Below, one piece after another: positions 19,947 through 30,557 of a DNA stretch of 64,000 nt (the stretch's first letter is position 1; every line of letters starts with the position of its first letter). The DNA is from Erodium maritimum (lineage: Eukaryota > Streptophyta > Magnoliopsida > Geraniales > Geraniaceae), in assembly GCA_963921825.1 (NCBI GenBank), contig OY997591.1, positions 30,153,825-30,217,824 of the forward strand, given 5' to 3'. The notes under the pieces are model-generated. The model searched no databases and was not told where the DNA came from. It saw only the letters and a list, made by a program, of their open reading frames with translations. The position numbers and the translations under genes were made by a program.

Positions 19947-22900
19947 TGTCACGCCCCAATTTCAGTAAACCGAACTCGGGACGCGAACATTTAAAAACAT
20001 AAACCATTTAGTTAAACAAAAATAGTATTTACAACTCAAAATAAGTCCCAACAAGTGGACAAAACAAGGTATCCGTCACTAGACTCAAAAGTAAAACCCA
20101 GAATCCCGCTCCTAGCTCTTCAAGCTTCAGAAGCTCACCTAGTCCAACCTGCGACCGGTACCTGTAGGAAAAGCAGCTAGGGGTGAGCGTTCGCTCACCA
20201 CCACGGATAACAGACTGACTACGGCATAATTAGCAGACAATGCCGGTAACACCAACAATAAATTCAACACCGAGGAACACTATCCCCAACCCAAGTACTC
20301 CGACTGACACACGCCCACTGTTACCTTCCTTGACCAACTCAACACTCTGACACGTAAAGTAGACCCGACACAACGATCACGACCTCTTCCAAGGACTCAA
20401 AAGACCATCACGCAACACCCAAGATCACAAAGGATCGCACACCAAACAAGATCACAAAGGATTGCATACCAGCTGCTCAGTAACCTCCCTCAATCACGCG
20501 CTTTGCCGAACCACTCAGGCCAAGCGGTCGACCTGTCACACTCACAACCCCCAACCACACACGCGCGGCCAGGACCCCTTTACTGACGGGCAGACCCCCT
20601 ACCCCGTCTGAACATGCAGACGCGTGTGATCGAGGACCCCCGTTTCATGAAGCGGGCCCACAACCTCAGGTAACCACAATCACAATCACAAACAAAGTTC
20701 AACAAATAGCAACAACACAAGTTCAGCACTCCACAGGCACTCATGGCCACCCATGACACCAACCATAAAACACGGACTCAACAAACCCACAGGCACTCAC
20801 GGCCTCCCAAGATACACCAACAGTAACTCACGGGCTCAACAACCCCACGGGAACTCACGGCCACTTTAAACCACCAACAGTAACTCACGGGCTCAACAAC
20901 CCCACCGGCACTCACGGCCACTCAAAACCACCAACAGTAACTCACGGGCTCAACAACCCCACCGGTACTCACGGCCTCTCAAACCACCAACAGTAACTCA
21001 CGGGCTCAACAACCCCACAGGCACTCACGGCCTCCCAAGACACACCAACAGTAAAGACACGGGTTCAACAACCCCACGGGCACTCACAGCCTCCCAAGAC
21101 ACACCGACAATAAAGACACGGGTTCAACAACCCCACGGGCACTCATGGCCACCCAAGACACACCAACAGTAAAGACACGGGTTCAACAACCCCACAGGCA
21201 CTCATGGCCACCCAAGACACCAACAGTAAAGACACGGGCTCTCATGGCCACCCAAGACACAACAGTAAAACACGGGCTCTCATGGCCACCCAAGACACAA
21301 CAGTAAAACACGGTCTCTCATGGCCACCCAAGACACAAAAAATACACAATCAACCTCCGGCATAACCAATGCCTCCAACAGTCCTAATATCAACAGTTCA
21401 CAATCAACCTCCGGGCATGGTCATAAGCCTCAGTACTCCTAACATCGATAAGTTCTCTACTCCTACGACACTACTAAGTGTCACATGCTTTTCTAATATT
21501 CGCTACGTTCCCGTATCATGCATTTCTAATATTCGATAAACCCTACTTAACCCACGACACCCCGGTGTCACATGCAATTCTACTGTTAACTTTCCCTAGT
21601 CAGGGTCGAGGTCCGGCTACTTTTCCCTACCTCATGCGTGTTCTCCAAAAGTGCCCAAATAAGCCCCGGCGTGATCTCCGTCACTCGCCTAGCTTTCCTT
21701 TGCCTCGGTCCGCAGCACGATCTAAAAGAACACAATTTTAAACGCTTTTAAGCTTGCACGCATAATGCTGAATTTTAATAAACCTGACGCCCAAAACTAA
21801 CCATGACAATGTCGATCACTCCCAAACTCCTCAATTACTTGACATTGTCGATATTGGACCCGGAAAGGCCCGATTCGCCCGACATGGCGAATCTGCCCGG
21901 GTTTTGGAAATGTCCTTCCGGGGCTCCAAAAATTCCCGTTTTCGTTTCTATGGTCTTAGAACAATTCAAAGGTTCCTAGGCACTTGACGGAATCGAATTC
22001 CGACTTCCGAGTCATTTAATTAGCGTTTCAAGTTTCTAAAACCCGTTAATTACAACTTTTCCAATTTAATTCCAATTTTCGATTTGGTTGTGGATAAATG
22101 ATCCGGGGAACGTTCTAAACCACCCGAACACAAAACCCGATCACCCGAGCACGTGGGCCCCACCCGGCCAAGCTTGGCAGTGGGTGGCTAGGGCCAAAAT
22201 GGGCCCGGCCCTAGCTCTGGCCAGCCACCTCACATGTGGCCGGAGCTTCCCCCGAGCTCCCGGTCACCGGAAAACGTGCCTCTTTCGTCCAAAACGTCTC
22301 CAACAATCCCCACACCTCAACTCATCCAATTTCAACCCATTTCAAACCAAACCCTAACTTTTAAACTTAGCAAAACGAGAATCGATTAGGTGCTCACCGT
22401 AGAGAAAGTCGATGTGAGCTCGATTCCTTTAGCTTTGAGACGATCCAACGGTTCGATGCTCGTGAATAGTGATAAGACCCCAAAACCCCCTTCTCTTTTA
22501 TCTCCTTCTTCTATCTCCATTTCTCTCTCTAAAAACCAATTTTTCTCTTCCTTTTTTTGAAATGGACGTGTAGTCACCTTCTTCCCTTTTGTTTTATTTT
22601 AAAAAAACATCAAACTAATACTTAATTACAAACTAACACCTAAAGTAGTCTTCCTTGTCTTGTCCCACACCTAACACCACCACTTGCTTGACAAGTGGCA
22701 AGGTGGGTCCCACACCTTTTTGGGAAAATATCTCCAATCAGATTCGCGAAAATCGGACGTTTCGGGCCCCGAACGAGCACTTTTTCCAAGAAATTACGAA
22801 ACTTCGCGGGCTACATAGAAACGACCCAACTAAGACGTTGCGACGACGGTTAAGCTTTTTGGATCCAAAACGGTCCTCGAATGGACCAAAACGTCGCTCG

Positions 22901-22949
22901 GTTGACTTTTCCAGCGAAAAGTCAACATTTCCCAAATTGATCAGAAAGG
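19947..22949 (-). mobile_element. G5 gypsy LTR, truncated
   Basis: It starts with TGTCACGCCCCAATTTCAG, the true 3' LTR edge of this family in reverse, and runs about 3.0 kb. It ends at ATTGATCAGAAAG where other copies continue for another 190 bp or so. It contains the hairpin module at about 20185-20205 and a large minisatellite. No internal region is attached. At its right edge it meets the copia fragment of C1. Confidence 0.85.
20720..21337 (-). repeat. LTR minisatellite in G5, about 10 units of 55-60 bp
   Basis: Units carry GGGCTCAACAACCCCAC and ACTCACGGCC or ACTCATGGCCACCCAAGAC. The last units are shortened versions lacking the CAACAACCCC part. Confidence 0.85.
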
Positions 22950-23336
22950 GCATAGTAGATCAGGTTCTTTTCGTCATTGACAACTCACGACGCATTTGCT
23001 CATTTCACCCTTCCTGAGTGAAGAATTGTTGTAGGGAACAGTTTCAATTGGCCATCTGGAGTTGTGTTAAGAAGAGTTTGGTGAAGTATATTCTTGTGAT
23101 ACTTCAAAGACACTGAAGTAGAAACCCGGCTCGGGAAAAGTATTAAGACACTTCGATTGGATCGAGATTGAAAATACTTAACCACCGCAGTTTAATATTG
23201 TGTCCGAGCGGAGAAATCAGACTTTATTGGATATGGTCTAATCCATGATCAGTTGGACTGATCTCCCAATCTCTTTCTAGGGTTATGCTCTAGAGACAAC
23301 CACATTCATAGTGAATCGAGGTTCGACGAAGGCCGT
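22950..23336 (+). pseudogene. C1 copia element, integrase remnant (left piece)
   Basis: From about 23105 the plus strand matches the reverse of the C2 integrase at 59000-59220, with the same codons for KALRLDRGGKYLT-type sequence, then the segment before the integrase end. An internal gap and stops break it. The copia sequence stops at 23336 and resumes at 36201 with the very next part of the same gene, so the gypsy element between was inserted into it. Bases 22950-23100 are unassigned. The upstream half of C1 is missing. Confidence 0.75.
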
Positions 23337-25159
23337 TGTAATAACCACTCCCGGTCAACGCCAGTCAAACCTGCGAAAAACAGGAAAATTTAAAAATTTT
23401 AAGGCTGACACTTAATTGAACCTAAAATGACCCCGAGTGTCATACCGGACTTGAGTTGACCCCGTTATCGACCAAAATGAGTTCCGGGGGACTCAGGGCA
23501 ACTTTCCGTTCAATTCGAGATATGTTGACTTTTCGCTGGAAAAGTCAACCGAGTGACGTTTTGGTCCATTCGAGGACCGTTTTGGATCCAAAAAGCTTAG
23601 CCGTCGTCGCAGCGGTCTTAGTTGAGCCGTTTCCTTGTAGCCCGCCAAGTTTCGTAATTTTTGGGAAAAAGTGCCCGTTCGGGGCCCGAAACGTCCGATT
23701 TTCGAGAATCTGATTGGAAAATATCTAGTAGGTATTTTCCCAAAAAGGTGTGGGACCCACCATGCCACTTGTCAAACAAGTGGTGGTGTTAGGTTTTGGG
23801 GGGGAAATACAAGGATGAGAGTAAAGGGGGGGTTCGGCCATAATTAAAAAAAAAGGAGAAATTGTGCAAGGTTTAGAGAGAGAAAGAGAAGGGGAAGAAG
23901 AGAGAAAAGAGAGGTTGCTAGGGCTTGGAGAGGCACTATTCACGAGCTCAACCCTTGGATCGTCTCAACGTTGCAAGAATCGAACTCCCCTCGTCTCCCT
24001 CTACGGTATACACCAAACCGATCTTCGATTTGTCTTTTTCTAAATTTAGGTTTTGGTTTGAAAGTGTTAGTTTAAGGTTGTTTTGATGTTGGGGGAGTGT
24101 TGGAGACGTTTTGGAGACGTTGGGAGGTGAAGGAGAACGTTTTCGGGCGACCGGGAGCTCGGGAGGAGCTCCGGCCACCATAGGGGGTGGCCGGCCACCA
24201 TGAGGGGGTGGCTGGCCGGAGCTAGGGCCGGCCACCACCATAGGGCCCACGGCCTATCTTGGCCGGGTGGGGCCCACGTGCTCGGGTGATCGGGTTTTGT
24301 GTTCAGGTGGTTTATAACGTTCCCCGGACCATTTATCCTTAATCAAATCGAAAATTAGAATTAAATTGGAAAAGTTATAACTAACGGGTTTTAGAAACTT
24401 GAAACGGAAACTAATTGACTCGGGAGTTGGAATTCGATTCGGTCAAGTACATTGGGACCCTTGAATTATTCTAAGACCGTAGAAATGAAAACGGGAATTT
24501 TTGGAGCCCCGGAAGGGCATTTACAAAACCCGGGCAGATTCGCCATGTCGGGCGAATCGGGCCTTTACGGGTCCCTTATCGACAATGTCGAGTAATTGGG
24601 AAGTTTGGGAGTGATCGACATTGTCGGGGTTAAGTTTGGGCATCAAGTTTAAGTTTAATGATTTTAAGTTTATTCCTGCGAGTTGTTAAGTGCCTTTAAA
24701 TTGTGTTCTTTTAGATCGTGCCACGGACCGAGGCAAGGGAAAGCTGGGTGAGTGTCTGAGATCATCACCGGAGCTCGTTGGTTGGCTTTTGGGAGAACAC
24801 GCACGAGGTAGGGAAAAGTAGCCGGATCTCGGCCCTGTCTAGGGAAAGTTAACAGTAGAATTGCATGTGACACTAGGGTGTCGTGGGTTAAGTAAGTTAT
24901 CGATTATTAGAAAGGCATGATACAGGAACGTATCGATTATTAGAAAAGCATGTGACACTTAGTAGTGTCGTAGGAACAGAGAACTTATCGATGTTAGAAT
25001 TACTGGAGGCATATGACCATGCCCGGAGGTTGATTGTGAACTTATCGATATTAGGAGTACTGGAGGCATATGACCATGCCCGGAGGTTGATTGAGAAACT
25101 GTTGCTATTAGAACTGTTGGAGGCATTGGTTATGCCGGAGGTTGATTGTTCATTTGGTG

Positions 25160-25965
25160 TATTGGGTGGCCTTGAGAGCCCATGCTATTATTGTTGAGTT
25201 TTGGGTGGCCATGAGTGCCCGTAGGGTTGTTGAACCCGTGTCTTTACCTTTGGTGTTTTGGGTGGCCTTCAGAGCCCATGCTATTATTGTTGAGTTTTGG
25301 GTGGCCATGAGTGCCCGTAGGGTTGTTGAACCCGTGTCTTTACCTTTGGTGTTTTGGGTGGCCATGAGTGCCCGTAGGGTTGTTGAACCCGTGTCTTTAC
25401 CTTTGGTGTTTTGGGTGGCCATGAGTGCCCGAAGGGTTGTTGAACCCGTGTCTTCGTTGTTGGTGGTTGAGTGGTCGTGAGTGCCCGTGGGGTTGTTGAG
25501 CCCGTGAGTTACTGTTGGTGTATCTTGGGAGGCCGTGAGTGCTTGTGGGGCTGTTGAGTCCGTGTTTTACTGTTGGTGTATCTTGGGAGGCCGTGAGTGC
25601 CTGTGGGGGCTGTTGAGTCCGTGTTTTACTGTTGGTGTATCTTGGGAGGCCGTGAGTGCTTGTGGGGCTGTTGAGTCCGTGTTTTACTGTTGGTGTATCT
25701 TGGGAGGCCGTGAGTGCTTGTGGGGCTGTTGAGTCCGTGTTTTACTGTTGGTGGATCTTGGGAGGCCGTGAGTGCCTGTGGGGGCTGTTGAGTCCGTGTT
25801 TTACTGTTGGTGTATCTTGGGACGTCGTGAGTGCCTGTGGGGGCTGTTGAGTCCGTGGTTTACTGTTGGTGTACCTTGGGAGGCCGTGAGTGCCTGTGGG
25901 GCTGTTGAGTCCGTGTTTTACTTTTGGGGTCTTGGTGGCCATGAGTGCCTGTGAGTGTTGAACCT
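25160..25965 (+). repeat. LTR minisatellite, 57-59-bp units, about 13 copies (G2 5' LTR)
   Basis: Two sub-types run in tandem: GGGTGGCCATGAGTGCCCG...TTGAACCCGTGTC units, then GGGAGGCCGTGAGTGC...GTTGAGTCCGTG units. Confidence 0.9.
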
Positions 25966-26152
25966 GTGTTATTTACTGGTTGTTGAACTTGCTTGTGATT
26001 GTGATTGTGATTGTGATTATGGTTACCTGAGGTTGGGGGCCCGCTTCATGAAATGGGGGTCCACGAGCACACGCGTCTGCATGTTCAGACGGGGTAGGGG
26101 GCCCCCCCGTCACTAAAGGGGTCCTGGCCGCGCGTGTGTGGTTTGGGTTTGT

Positions 26153-26430
26153 GAGCATTCTTTGGCTGGCTTACGAGTTAGAGTCTCGGTAAGTTGCAAG
26201 CATTATTTGGCTGGCTTACGAGTTAGAGTCTCGGTAAGTTGCAAGCATTCTTTGGCTGGCTTACGAGTTAGAGTCTCGGTAAGTTGCAAGCATTCTTTGG
26301 CTGGCTTACGAGTTAGAGTCTCGGTAAGTTGCAAGCATTCTTCGGCTGGCTTACGAGTTAGAGTCTCGGTAAGTTGCAAGCACTCTTGGGCTGGCCTGAT
26401 CGAGTTAGAGTCTCGGGAGGTTGCAAGCGT
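26153..26430 (+). repeat. 46-bp minisatellite, about 6 copies (G2 5' LTR)
   Basis: Units of GGCTGGCTTACGAGTTAGAG plus TCTCGGTAAGTTGCAAGCA. The 3' LTR has about five units at 35376-35612. Confidence 0.9.
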
Positions 26431-26730
26431 TCTTGGCACGAAGCAGTTGGCAGCAGGTTTGCGATCCTTTGTGATCTTGTTTGGTGTGCGATCCTTTGGG
26501 ATCTTGCTTGGTGTTGCGTAGCTTTCTTTTGAGTCCTTGGAAGAGGTCATGATCGTTGTGTCGGGTCTACTTTACGTGTCAGGGTGTTGAGTTGGTCAAG
26601 GAAGGTAACAGTGGGTGTGTGTTCAGTCGGAGTACCTGGGTCGGGGATAGTGTTCCCCGGTGTTGAGTTTGTTGTTGGTGTTACCAGCATTGTCTGCTAA
26701 TTATACCGTGGTCAGTCTGTTATCCGTGGT

Positions 26731-26770
26731 GGTGAGCGAACGCTCACCCCTAGCTGCTTTTCCTACAGGT
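26731..26770 (+). promoter_or_regulatory. Conserved hairpin plus splice-acceptor-like module (G2 5' LTR)
   Basis: GGTGAGCGAACGCTCACC can form an 8-bp stem. Some 10 bp downstream CTTTTCCTACAGGTACC resembles a 3' splice site. The module is conserved near the 3' end of every gypsy LTR here (about 9490, 20185, 35913, 43930, 50534). A variant recurs upstream of gag in G2 (31157) and at the matching place in G3 (45457). The role is unknown; RNA structure or splicing is inferred. Confidence 0.6.
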
Positions 26771-27021
26771 ACCGTTCGCAGGTTGGACTAGGTGAGCTTC
26801 TGAAGCTTGAAGAGCTAGGAGCGGGATTCTGGGTTTATTTTGAGTCTAGCGACGGATACCATGCTTTTGTCCACTTGTTGGGACGTGTTTTAAGTTGTAA
26901 ATATTATTTTGTTGAACAAATGGTGTTTTTAAAGTGGTTTAATGTAAAAGGTTTCAAAATGTTTTATTATTTTAATGTTTGCGTCCCGAGTTCGGTTTAC
27001 TGAAATTGGGGCGTGACTACT

Positions 27022-27033
27022 TGGTATCAGAGC
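27022..27033 (+). other. G2 primer-binding site (initiator Met tRNA)
   Basis: TGGTATCAGAGC lies three bases after the 5' LTR and is complementary to the 3' end of plant initiator-Met tRNA. The next bases (TCGAGG) do not extend the match. Confidence 0.9.
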
Positions 27034-27649
27034 TCGAGGTTTCACACCTTGGACTGTACGTCAATTAGGTGGGGAGAGTCGAGTTGGTAAGGTCCCGTCG
27101 TACGTGGGTACGCAGGTCGGGAACCGTGTGTAGACCCGTTGTGTTGTGAGTCCTGCTTGTGTTTGTGTGGATGTGCAGTACGGGGTTACTGGCATACTGT
27201 TTGTGTGTTGCTGTGTGAAAGGTTTTTTAGTTGTCGCGACTCGACTCAGGGGCGCCCCTGTGGTCGAGCGTGACGGTGTTGACGTCAAGTGGGTACAATG
27301 TAGTTCGGGGACACCTGGACCGGGTTGTAACTACCTGATGTCAAGAAATGAGGTTTTAATGAAGTGGAGAAAGCTTTAAAATTTGATTGTGGGTTGGCCC
27401 GGTGGGCGTGTTTCGACTTTGGTTGGCCCTGTGGGCGTGTGTGTAGTTTGGTTGGTCCGGTGGGTGCGTTTTAATTTCGGTTGGCCCGGTGGGTGCGTGT
27501 TGGTTTTGGTTGGCCCGGTGGGCGTGTTTCGGTTTGGTTGGCCTGGTCGGATGGTGTTTGAAGTTTGGTGACTTGTGGTTTGGTCAGAGATTGTGGTACG
27601 TGTTTGGTCTTTTTGGTGGTTAAATGTCTGCGACGCACAAGTGTGCGGG
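27034..27649 (+). other. G2 untranslated leader, first part
   Basis: Noncoding leader. It has five copies of a unit of about 32 bp around GGTTGGCCCGGTGGGCGTG at 27385-27560. It is interrupted at 27650 by N1 and continues at 30558. Confidence 0.75.
27385..27560 (+). repeat. Leader tandem repeat, about 32-bp units (G2)
   Basis: About five imperfect copies of GGTTGGCCCGGTGGGCGTG plus a T-rich linker, equivalent to the repeats in the G1 and G3 leaders. Confidence 0.8.
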
Positions 27650-28092
27650 TGTTACGACCCTGGGAAATCGAACGTGTTATGGCACCTTGGTAGGACTGAA
27701 GATTCAATCCAAGGGTTCGCTGAGGCGAAGCCTTGTTCTTGTTTCTCCCTATTATGTGTGAATCACAGGCTCAGATTATAGAGGGACCCTGATACCTCTT
27801 AGAGAACAAAGTAGTAAACTAAATTCTCAATACTTTATTCATGAATCCCTCTGGTATATATAACCAGAGAGCTTTCCTAAAACAACCCAACTTCCTAATT
27901 CAATAATAATTCCAAACTACCCAAGATTTCCAAATCCTAATACAATTGAAATTAAGAAAGCAAATAATAGGAAATATATCAATCGGCTAAGCCGACTCTT
28001 GTTGTGCTCGCGATTCCCCTTTTCCCTTTCCTTCTGCGCGCGGCTTCCTGCTGTAGACAAGGCCCTTGAACCGGCCGTTTGGGCCCATAACA
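27650..28092 (-). mobile_element. N1 element, 3' LTR
   Basis: A 443-bp LTR, TGTTACGACCC to CCCATAACA on the plus strand. About eight differences by eye from the partner at 30115-30557, or roughly 2 %, so this is the youngest complete insertion in the window. The flank GCGGG (27645-27649) matches GCGGA (30558-30562) at four of five bases. Confidence 0.92.
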
Positions 28093-28107
28093 TCACTCCC
28101 CCCTTCA
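28093..28107 (-). other. N1 polypurine tract
   Basis: The coding strand reads TTGAAGGGGGGAGTGA just before the 3' LTR. Confidence 0.8.
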
Positions 28108-28450
28108 AAGGCGCTTGACCTCAAGCGCAAAAGAAGGATAAAGCGTCATCATCTCATCCGCCATTTCCCAAGATGCCTCTGTAGGTGACTTGCCAGACCA
28201 GTGGACCAAGACCTCGGTGCTCCCCTCTTTGGTACGGACATCGAGCAAGGCGAGCGGGAATGGGGGAGCTATGACCGACTCAGGTGGCGGTAGCTGGGTA
28301 ATAACTGCAGCATCTCCCACAAACTTCTTTAAGCACGAAACATGAAATACGGGATGAATACGGGACTCGTCCGGGAGGACCAGTTTGTAAGCCACCTCAT
28401 TGATGCGCTCTGCCACCGGAAATGGGCCGTAGAATCGGGGACTTTCTAGG
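28105..28450 (-). pseudogene. N1 integrase C-terminal region with chromodomain
   Basis: The frame SPRFYGPFPVAERINEVAYK through SRIHPVFHVSCLKKFVGD is the integrase tail of Ty3/gypsy chromoviruses. VLVHWSGKSPTEASWEMADE is the chromodomain, which in related elements directs integration to chromatin. It is complete to its stop before the polypurine tract but has no start. A deletion joins it, in another frame, to the end of the gag-protease frame. It would be translated only as a frameshifted fusion. Confidence 0.85.
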
Positions 28451-30091
28451 GCGGATAATGCCCTGTGCCAGCATCTCGCGACATTGAGATTCAATCTCGT
28501 CCTTCTGGCGATGGGGGTAGCGGTACGGCCTAACCACCACTGGCTCCGCTCCTGGAGTCAGATGGATGCGATGGTCCGCTGCACGCGGAGGAGGAAGGCC
28601 TGTTGGGGCAGCGAAAATATCCGGGAAGTCGCTGAGGAGGGTGGTGCACTGCTGCTCCTGCGATTTTCCCCCGATCAAAGCCGTCAGGGATAGCTGTTCA
28701 TCTGCGGGTTGCAGGCCACGGAGAACAATATGACGGTTTGACAGACTAAACCGCATGGTCATGTGGTCGAAGTTCCACAAAATATCTCCGAGAGTACGAA
28801 GCCAATTAACCCCCAAAACTGCAGTAAAACCACACAGCGGTAAAACGAACAAATCAAACCGGAATACGTCAGAACCAACCTTAATGGGAGCTAGGTGACA
28901 GACGCCAGGACTTGAGACACTGTCTCCATTAGCCACGAGGACCCGCAATACCGACCTTGGCCAAACAGGAATTCCAGCGAGACGGGCAAAACCTTCATCC
29001 ACGAAGCTGTGGGTAGAGCCGGAGTCGATCAACACGATCAATGTTTTGCCACCTAAGGAGCTTTTAATACGCATAGTGCGGGGGGCGACAGTACCCGTCA
29101 TAGCGTGCAATGATATGGAAGGGTTGTCTTCCTCAGAGGTGTCTTCGCCCAGATCATCGTCCTCGATAAGCTCCAACCAGAACAATTTCTTGCATTTGTG
29201 ACCAAAGCTGTAGGCCTCGTCGCAGTTAAAGCAGAGGCCTTTAGAGATTCGGTCCTGCTTTTCCTCTTTGTAAATGCGCTTGACGAAAGGCCTCGGGGAG
29301 GCGTGTGGAGGGTACTGGCGACGCGGTGGTGGCGCCTCCTCACGAGCGCGCTCCTCATAGAGCTTTGCTAGCCCCATAGCATGAGTCAGATCGCGTGGCG
29401 TTTGAATTTCCACATCGATTGCCAGAGATCTGCGCAAGCCACTCAAAAATAGAGAAATTTCCTGTTCTGGTTGCAAACCTGGTACCTGGGCCGCCAGTCG
29501 CTCGTACTGGACTGCGTAGTCTGCAACTGAGCCAGTCTGCTTTAGCTTTGCAAGTTCACCCAACCGGTTGCCTTTAAACATCGAGCCAAACCTGGTGTGA
29601 CAATACATCTTAAACGCCGGCCAATTCAGATTAGGAAAGTCCGCCTGGAGTTTCATGTACCATAATTGGGCGTCATCCTCCAGATGGAATGATGCCAGCA
29701 GAACTTTCTCCTCCTGTGTCGTGCGTTGGTGGAGAAAGTAACTCTCGCACCGATTCAGCCAAGCAGTTGGATCAGCACGTCCATCGAATCGTGGGAATTC
29801 GAGACGTGCAAAGCGAGGTGCGAAGGCGCCTCCATCTCCTCCCGTCCCTGCGACGGGTGTCGCCCGCGCGACGGGTGTCGCATGCGCGACGGGAGTAGCC
29901 GGTGCGACTCGGTCCCTCTGTCGGGCAGCAGGGGCCGAGCTCCCTTTGGGCTGCTCCGAAGGTGTAGACAAGGACTGGATCTGCAGAGCCATCTCATCGA
30001 TCTTCTTTGCCTGTGATGCAGCCTGAGTTTGGGCTGCAGCAAACGCTGCAATCAAGTCATCCAGTTTCTGCTCCATGGATTTCTGTGCCAT
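28397..30091 (-). CDS. N1 gag-protease polyprotein, truncated by internal deletion
   Basis: An open frame of about 565 codons from the ATG at 30091 (MAQKSMEQKLDD), just inside the primer site. The frame is open further upstream into the LTR, but that Met would lie in the LTR. It has a coiled N-terminal region, an Ala/Pro/Thr repeat (ATPVAHATPVARATPVA), the capsid domain (FPRFDGRADPTAWLNRCESY), one nucleocapsid knuckle (CFNCDEAYSFGHKC, spacing longer than usual), the aspartic protease (LIDSGSTHSF, here DSG) and the pre-RT linker (DFPDIFAAPTGLPP, REMLAQGIIRP). It ends 15 residues past the deletion. RT, RNase H and the integrase core are gone. N1 could make particles but not DNA on its own. Confidence 0.85.
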   Translation of the reverse strand: MAQKSMEQKLDDLIAAFAAAQTQAASQAKKIDEMALQIQSLSTPSEQPKGSSAPAARQRDRVAPATPVAHATPVARATPVAGTGGDGGAFAPRFARLEFPRFDGRADPTAWLNRCESYFLHQRTTQEEKVLLASFHLEDDAQLWYMKLQADFPNLNWPAFKMYCHTRFGSMFKGNRLGELAKLKQTGSVADYAVQYERLAAQVPGLQPEQEISLFLSGLRRSLAIDVEIQTPRDLTHAMGLAKLYEERAREEAPPPRRQYPPHASPRPFVKRIYKEEKQDRISKGLCFNCDEAYSFGHKCKKLFWLELIEDDDLGEDTSEEDNPSISLHAMTGTVAPRTMRIKSSLGGKTLIVLIDSGSTHSFVDEGFARLAGIPVWPRSVLRVLVANGDSVSSPGVCHLAPIKVGSDVFRFDLFVLPLCGFTAVLGVNWLRTLGDILWNFDHMTMRFSLSNRHIVLRGLQPADEQLSLTALIGGKSQEQQCTTLLSDFPDIFAAPTGLPPPRAADHRIHLTPGAEPVVVRPYRYPHRQKDEIESQCREMLAQGIIRPRKSPILRPISGGRAHQ

Positions 30092-30096
30092 AAAAC

Positions 30097-30111
30097 CAGG
30101 CTCTGATACCA
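30097..30111 (-). other. N1 primer-binding site (initiator Met tRNA)
   Basis: The coding strand reads TGGTATCAGAGCCTGG three bases after the 5' LTR, the best match to the initiator-Met tRNA end among the elements here. Confidence 0.9.
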
Positions 30112-30114
30112 ATC

Positions 30115-30557
30115 TGTTACGACCCTGGGAGATCGAACGCGTTATGGCATCTTGGTAGGACTGAAGATTCAATCCAAGGGTTCGCTGAGGCGAAGCCTTG
30201 TTCTTGTTTCTCCCTATTGTGTGTGAATCACAGGCTCAGATTATAGAGGGACCCTAATACCTCTTAGAGAACAAAGTAGTAAACTAAATTCTCAATACTT
30301 TATTCATGAATCCCTCTGGTATATATAACCAGAGAGCTTTCCTAAAACAACCCAACTTCCGAATTCAATAATAATTCCAAACTACCCAAGATTTCCAAAT
30401 CCTAATACAATTGAAATTAAGAAAGCAAATAATAGGAAATATATCAATCGGCTAAGCCGACTCTTGTTGTGCGCGCGATTCCCCTTTTCCCTTTCCTTCT
30501 GCGCGCGGCTTCCTGTTGTAGACAAGGCCCTTGAACCGGCCGTTTGGGCCCATAACA
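30115..30557 (-). mobile_element. N1 element, 5' LTR
   Basis: A 443-bp partner of 27650-28092. With the near-identical flanks this defines N1 as a 2908-bp element inserted in the G2 leader. Confidence 0.92.

Larger units (their letters stand above)
23337..27018 (+). mobile_element. G2 gypsy element, 5' LTR
   Basis: A 3.7-kb LTR, TGTAATAACCACTCCCGGTC to GGGGCGTGAC. It carries two kinds of minisatellite (25160-25965 and 26153-26430) and the hairpin plus acceptor-like module at 26731-26770. The primer site follows directly. Relative to the 3' LTR it keeps about 170 bp near 23620-23780 that the other lacks, and more minisatellite units. Frames on either strand across the minisatellites (for example 25142-25480 and 26203-26550) are periodic translations of the repeat. 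Confidence 0.9.

Noticed and set aside
25142..25480. Repetitive ORFs on both strands across LTR minisatellites (also 26138-26550, 34481-34876, 35365-35732), looking like repeat proteins
   Set aside because: The unit length or its near multiples keep frames open on both strands at once. Array length differs between paired LTRs and there is no conserved start. These are by-products of the minisatellites.
26153..26430. Regular 46-bp array resembling a CRISPR
   Set aside because: The units are contiguous, with no unique spacers, inside a plant LTR. It is a minisatellite.
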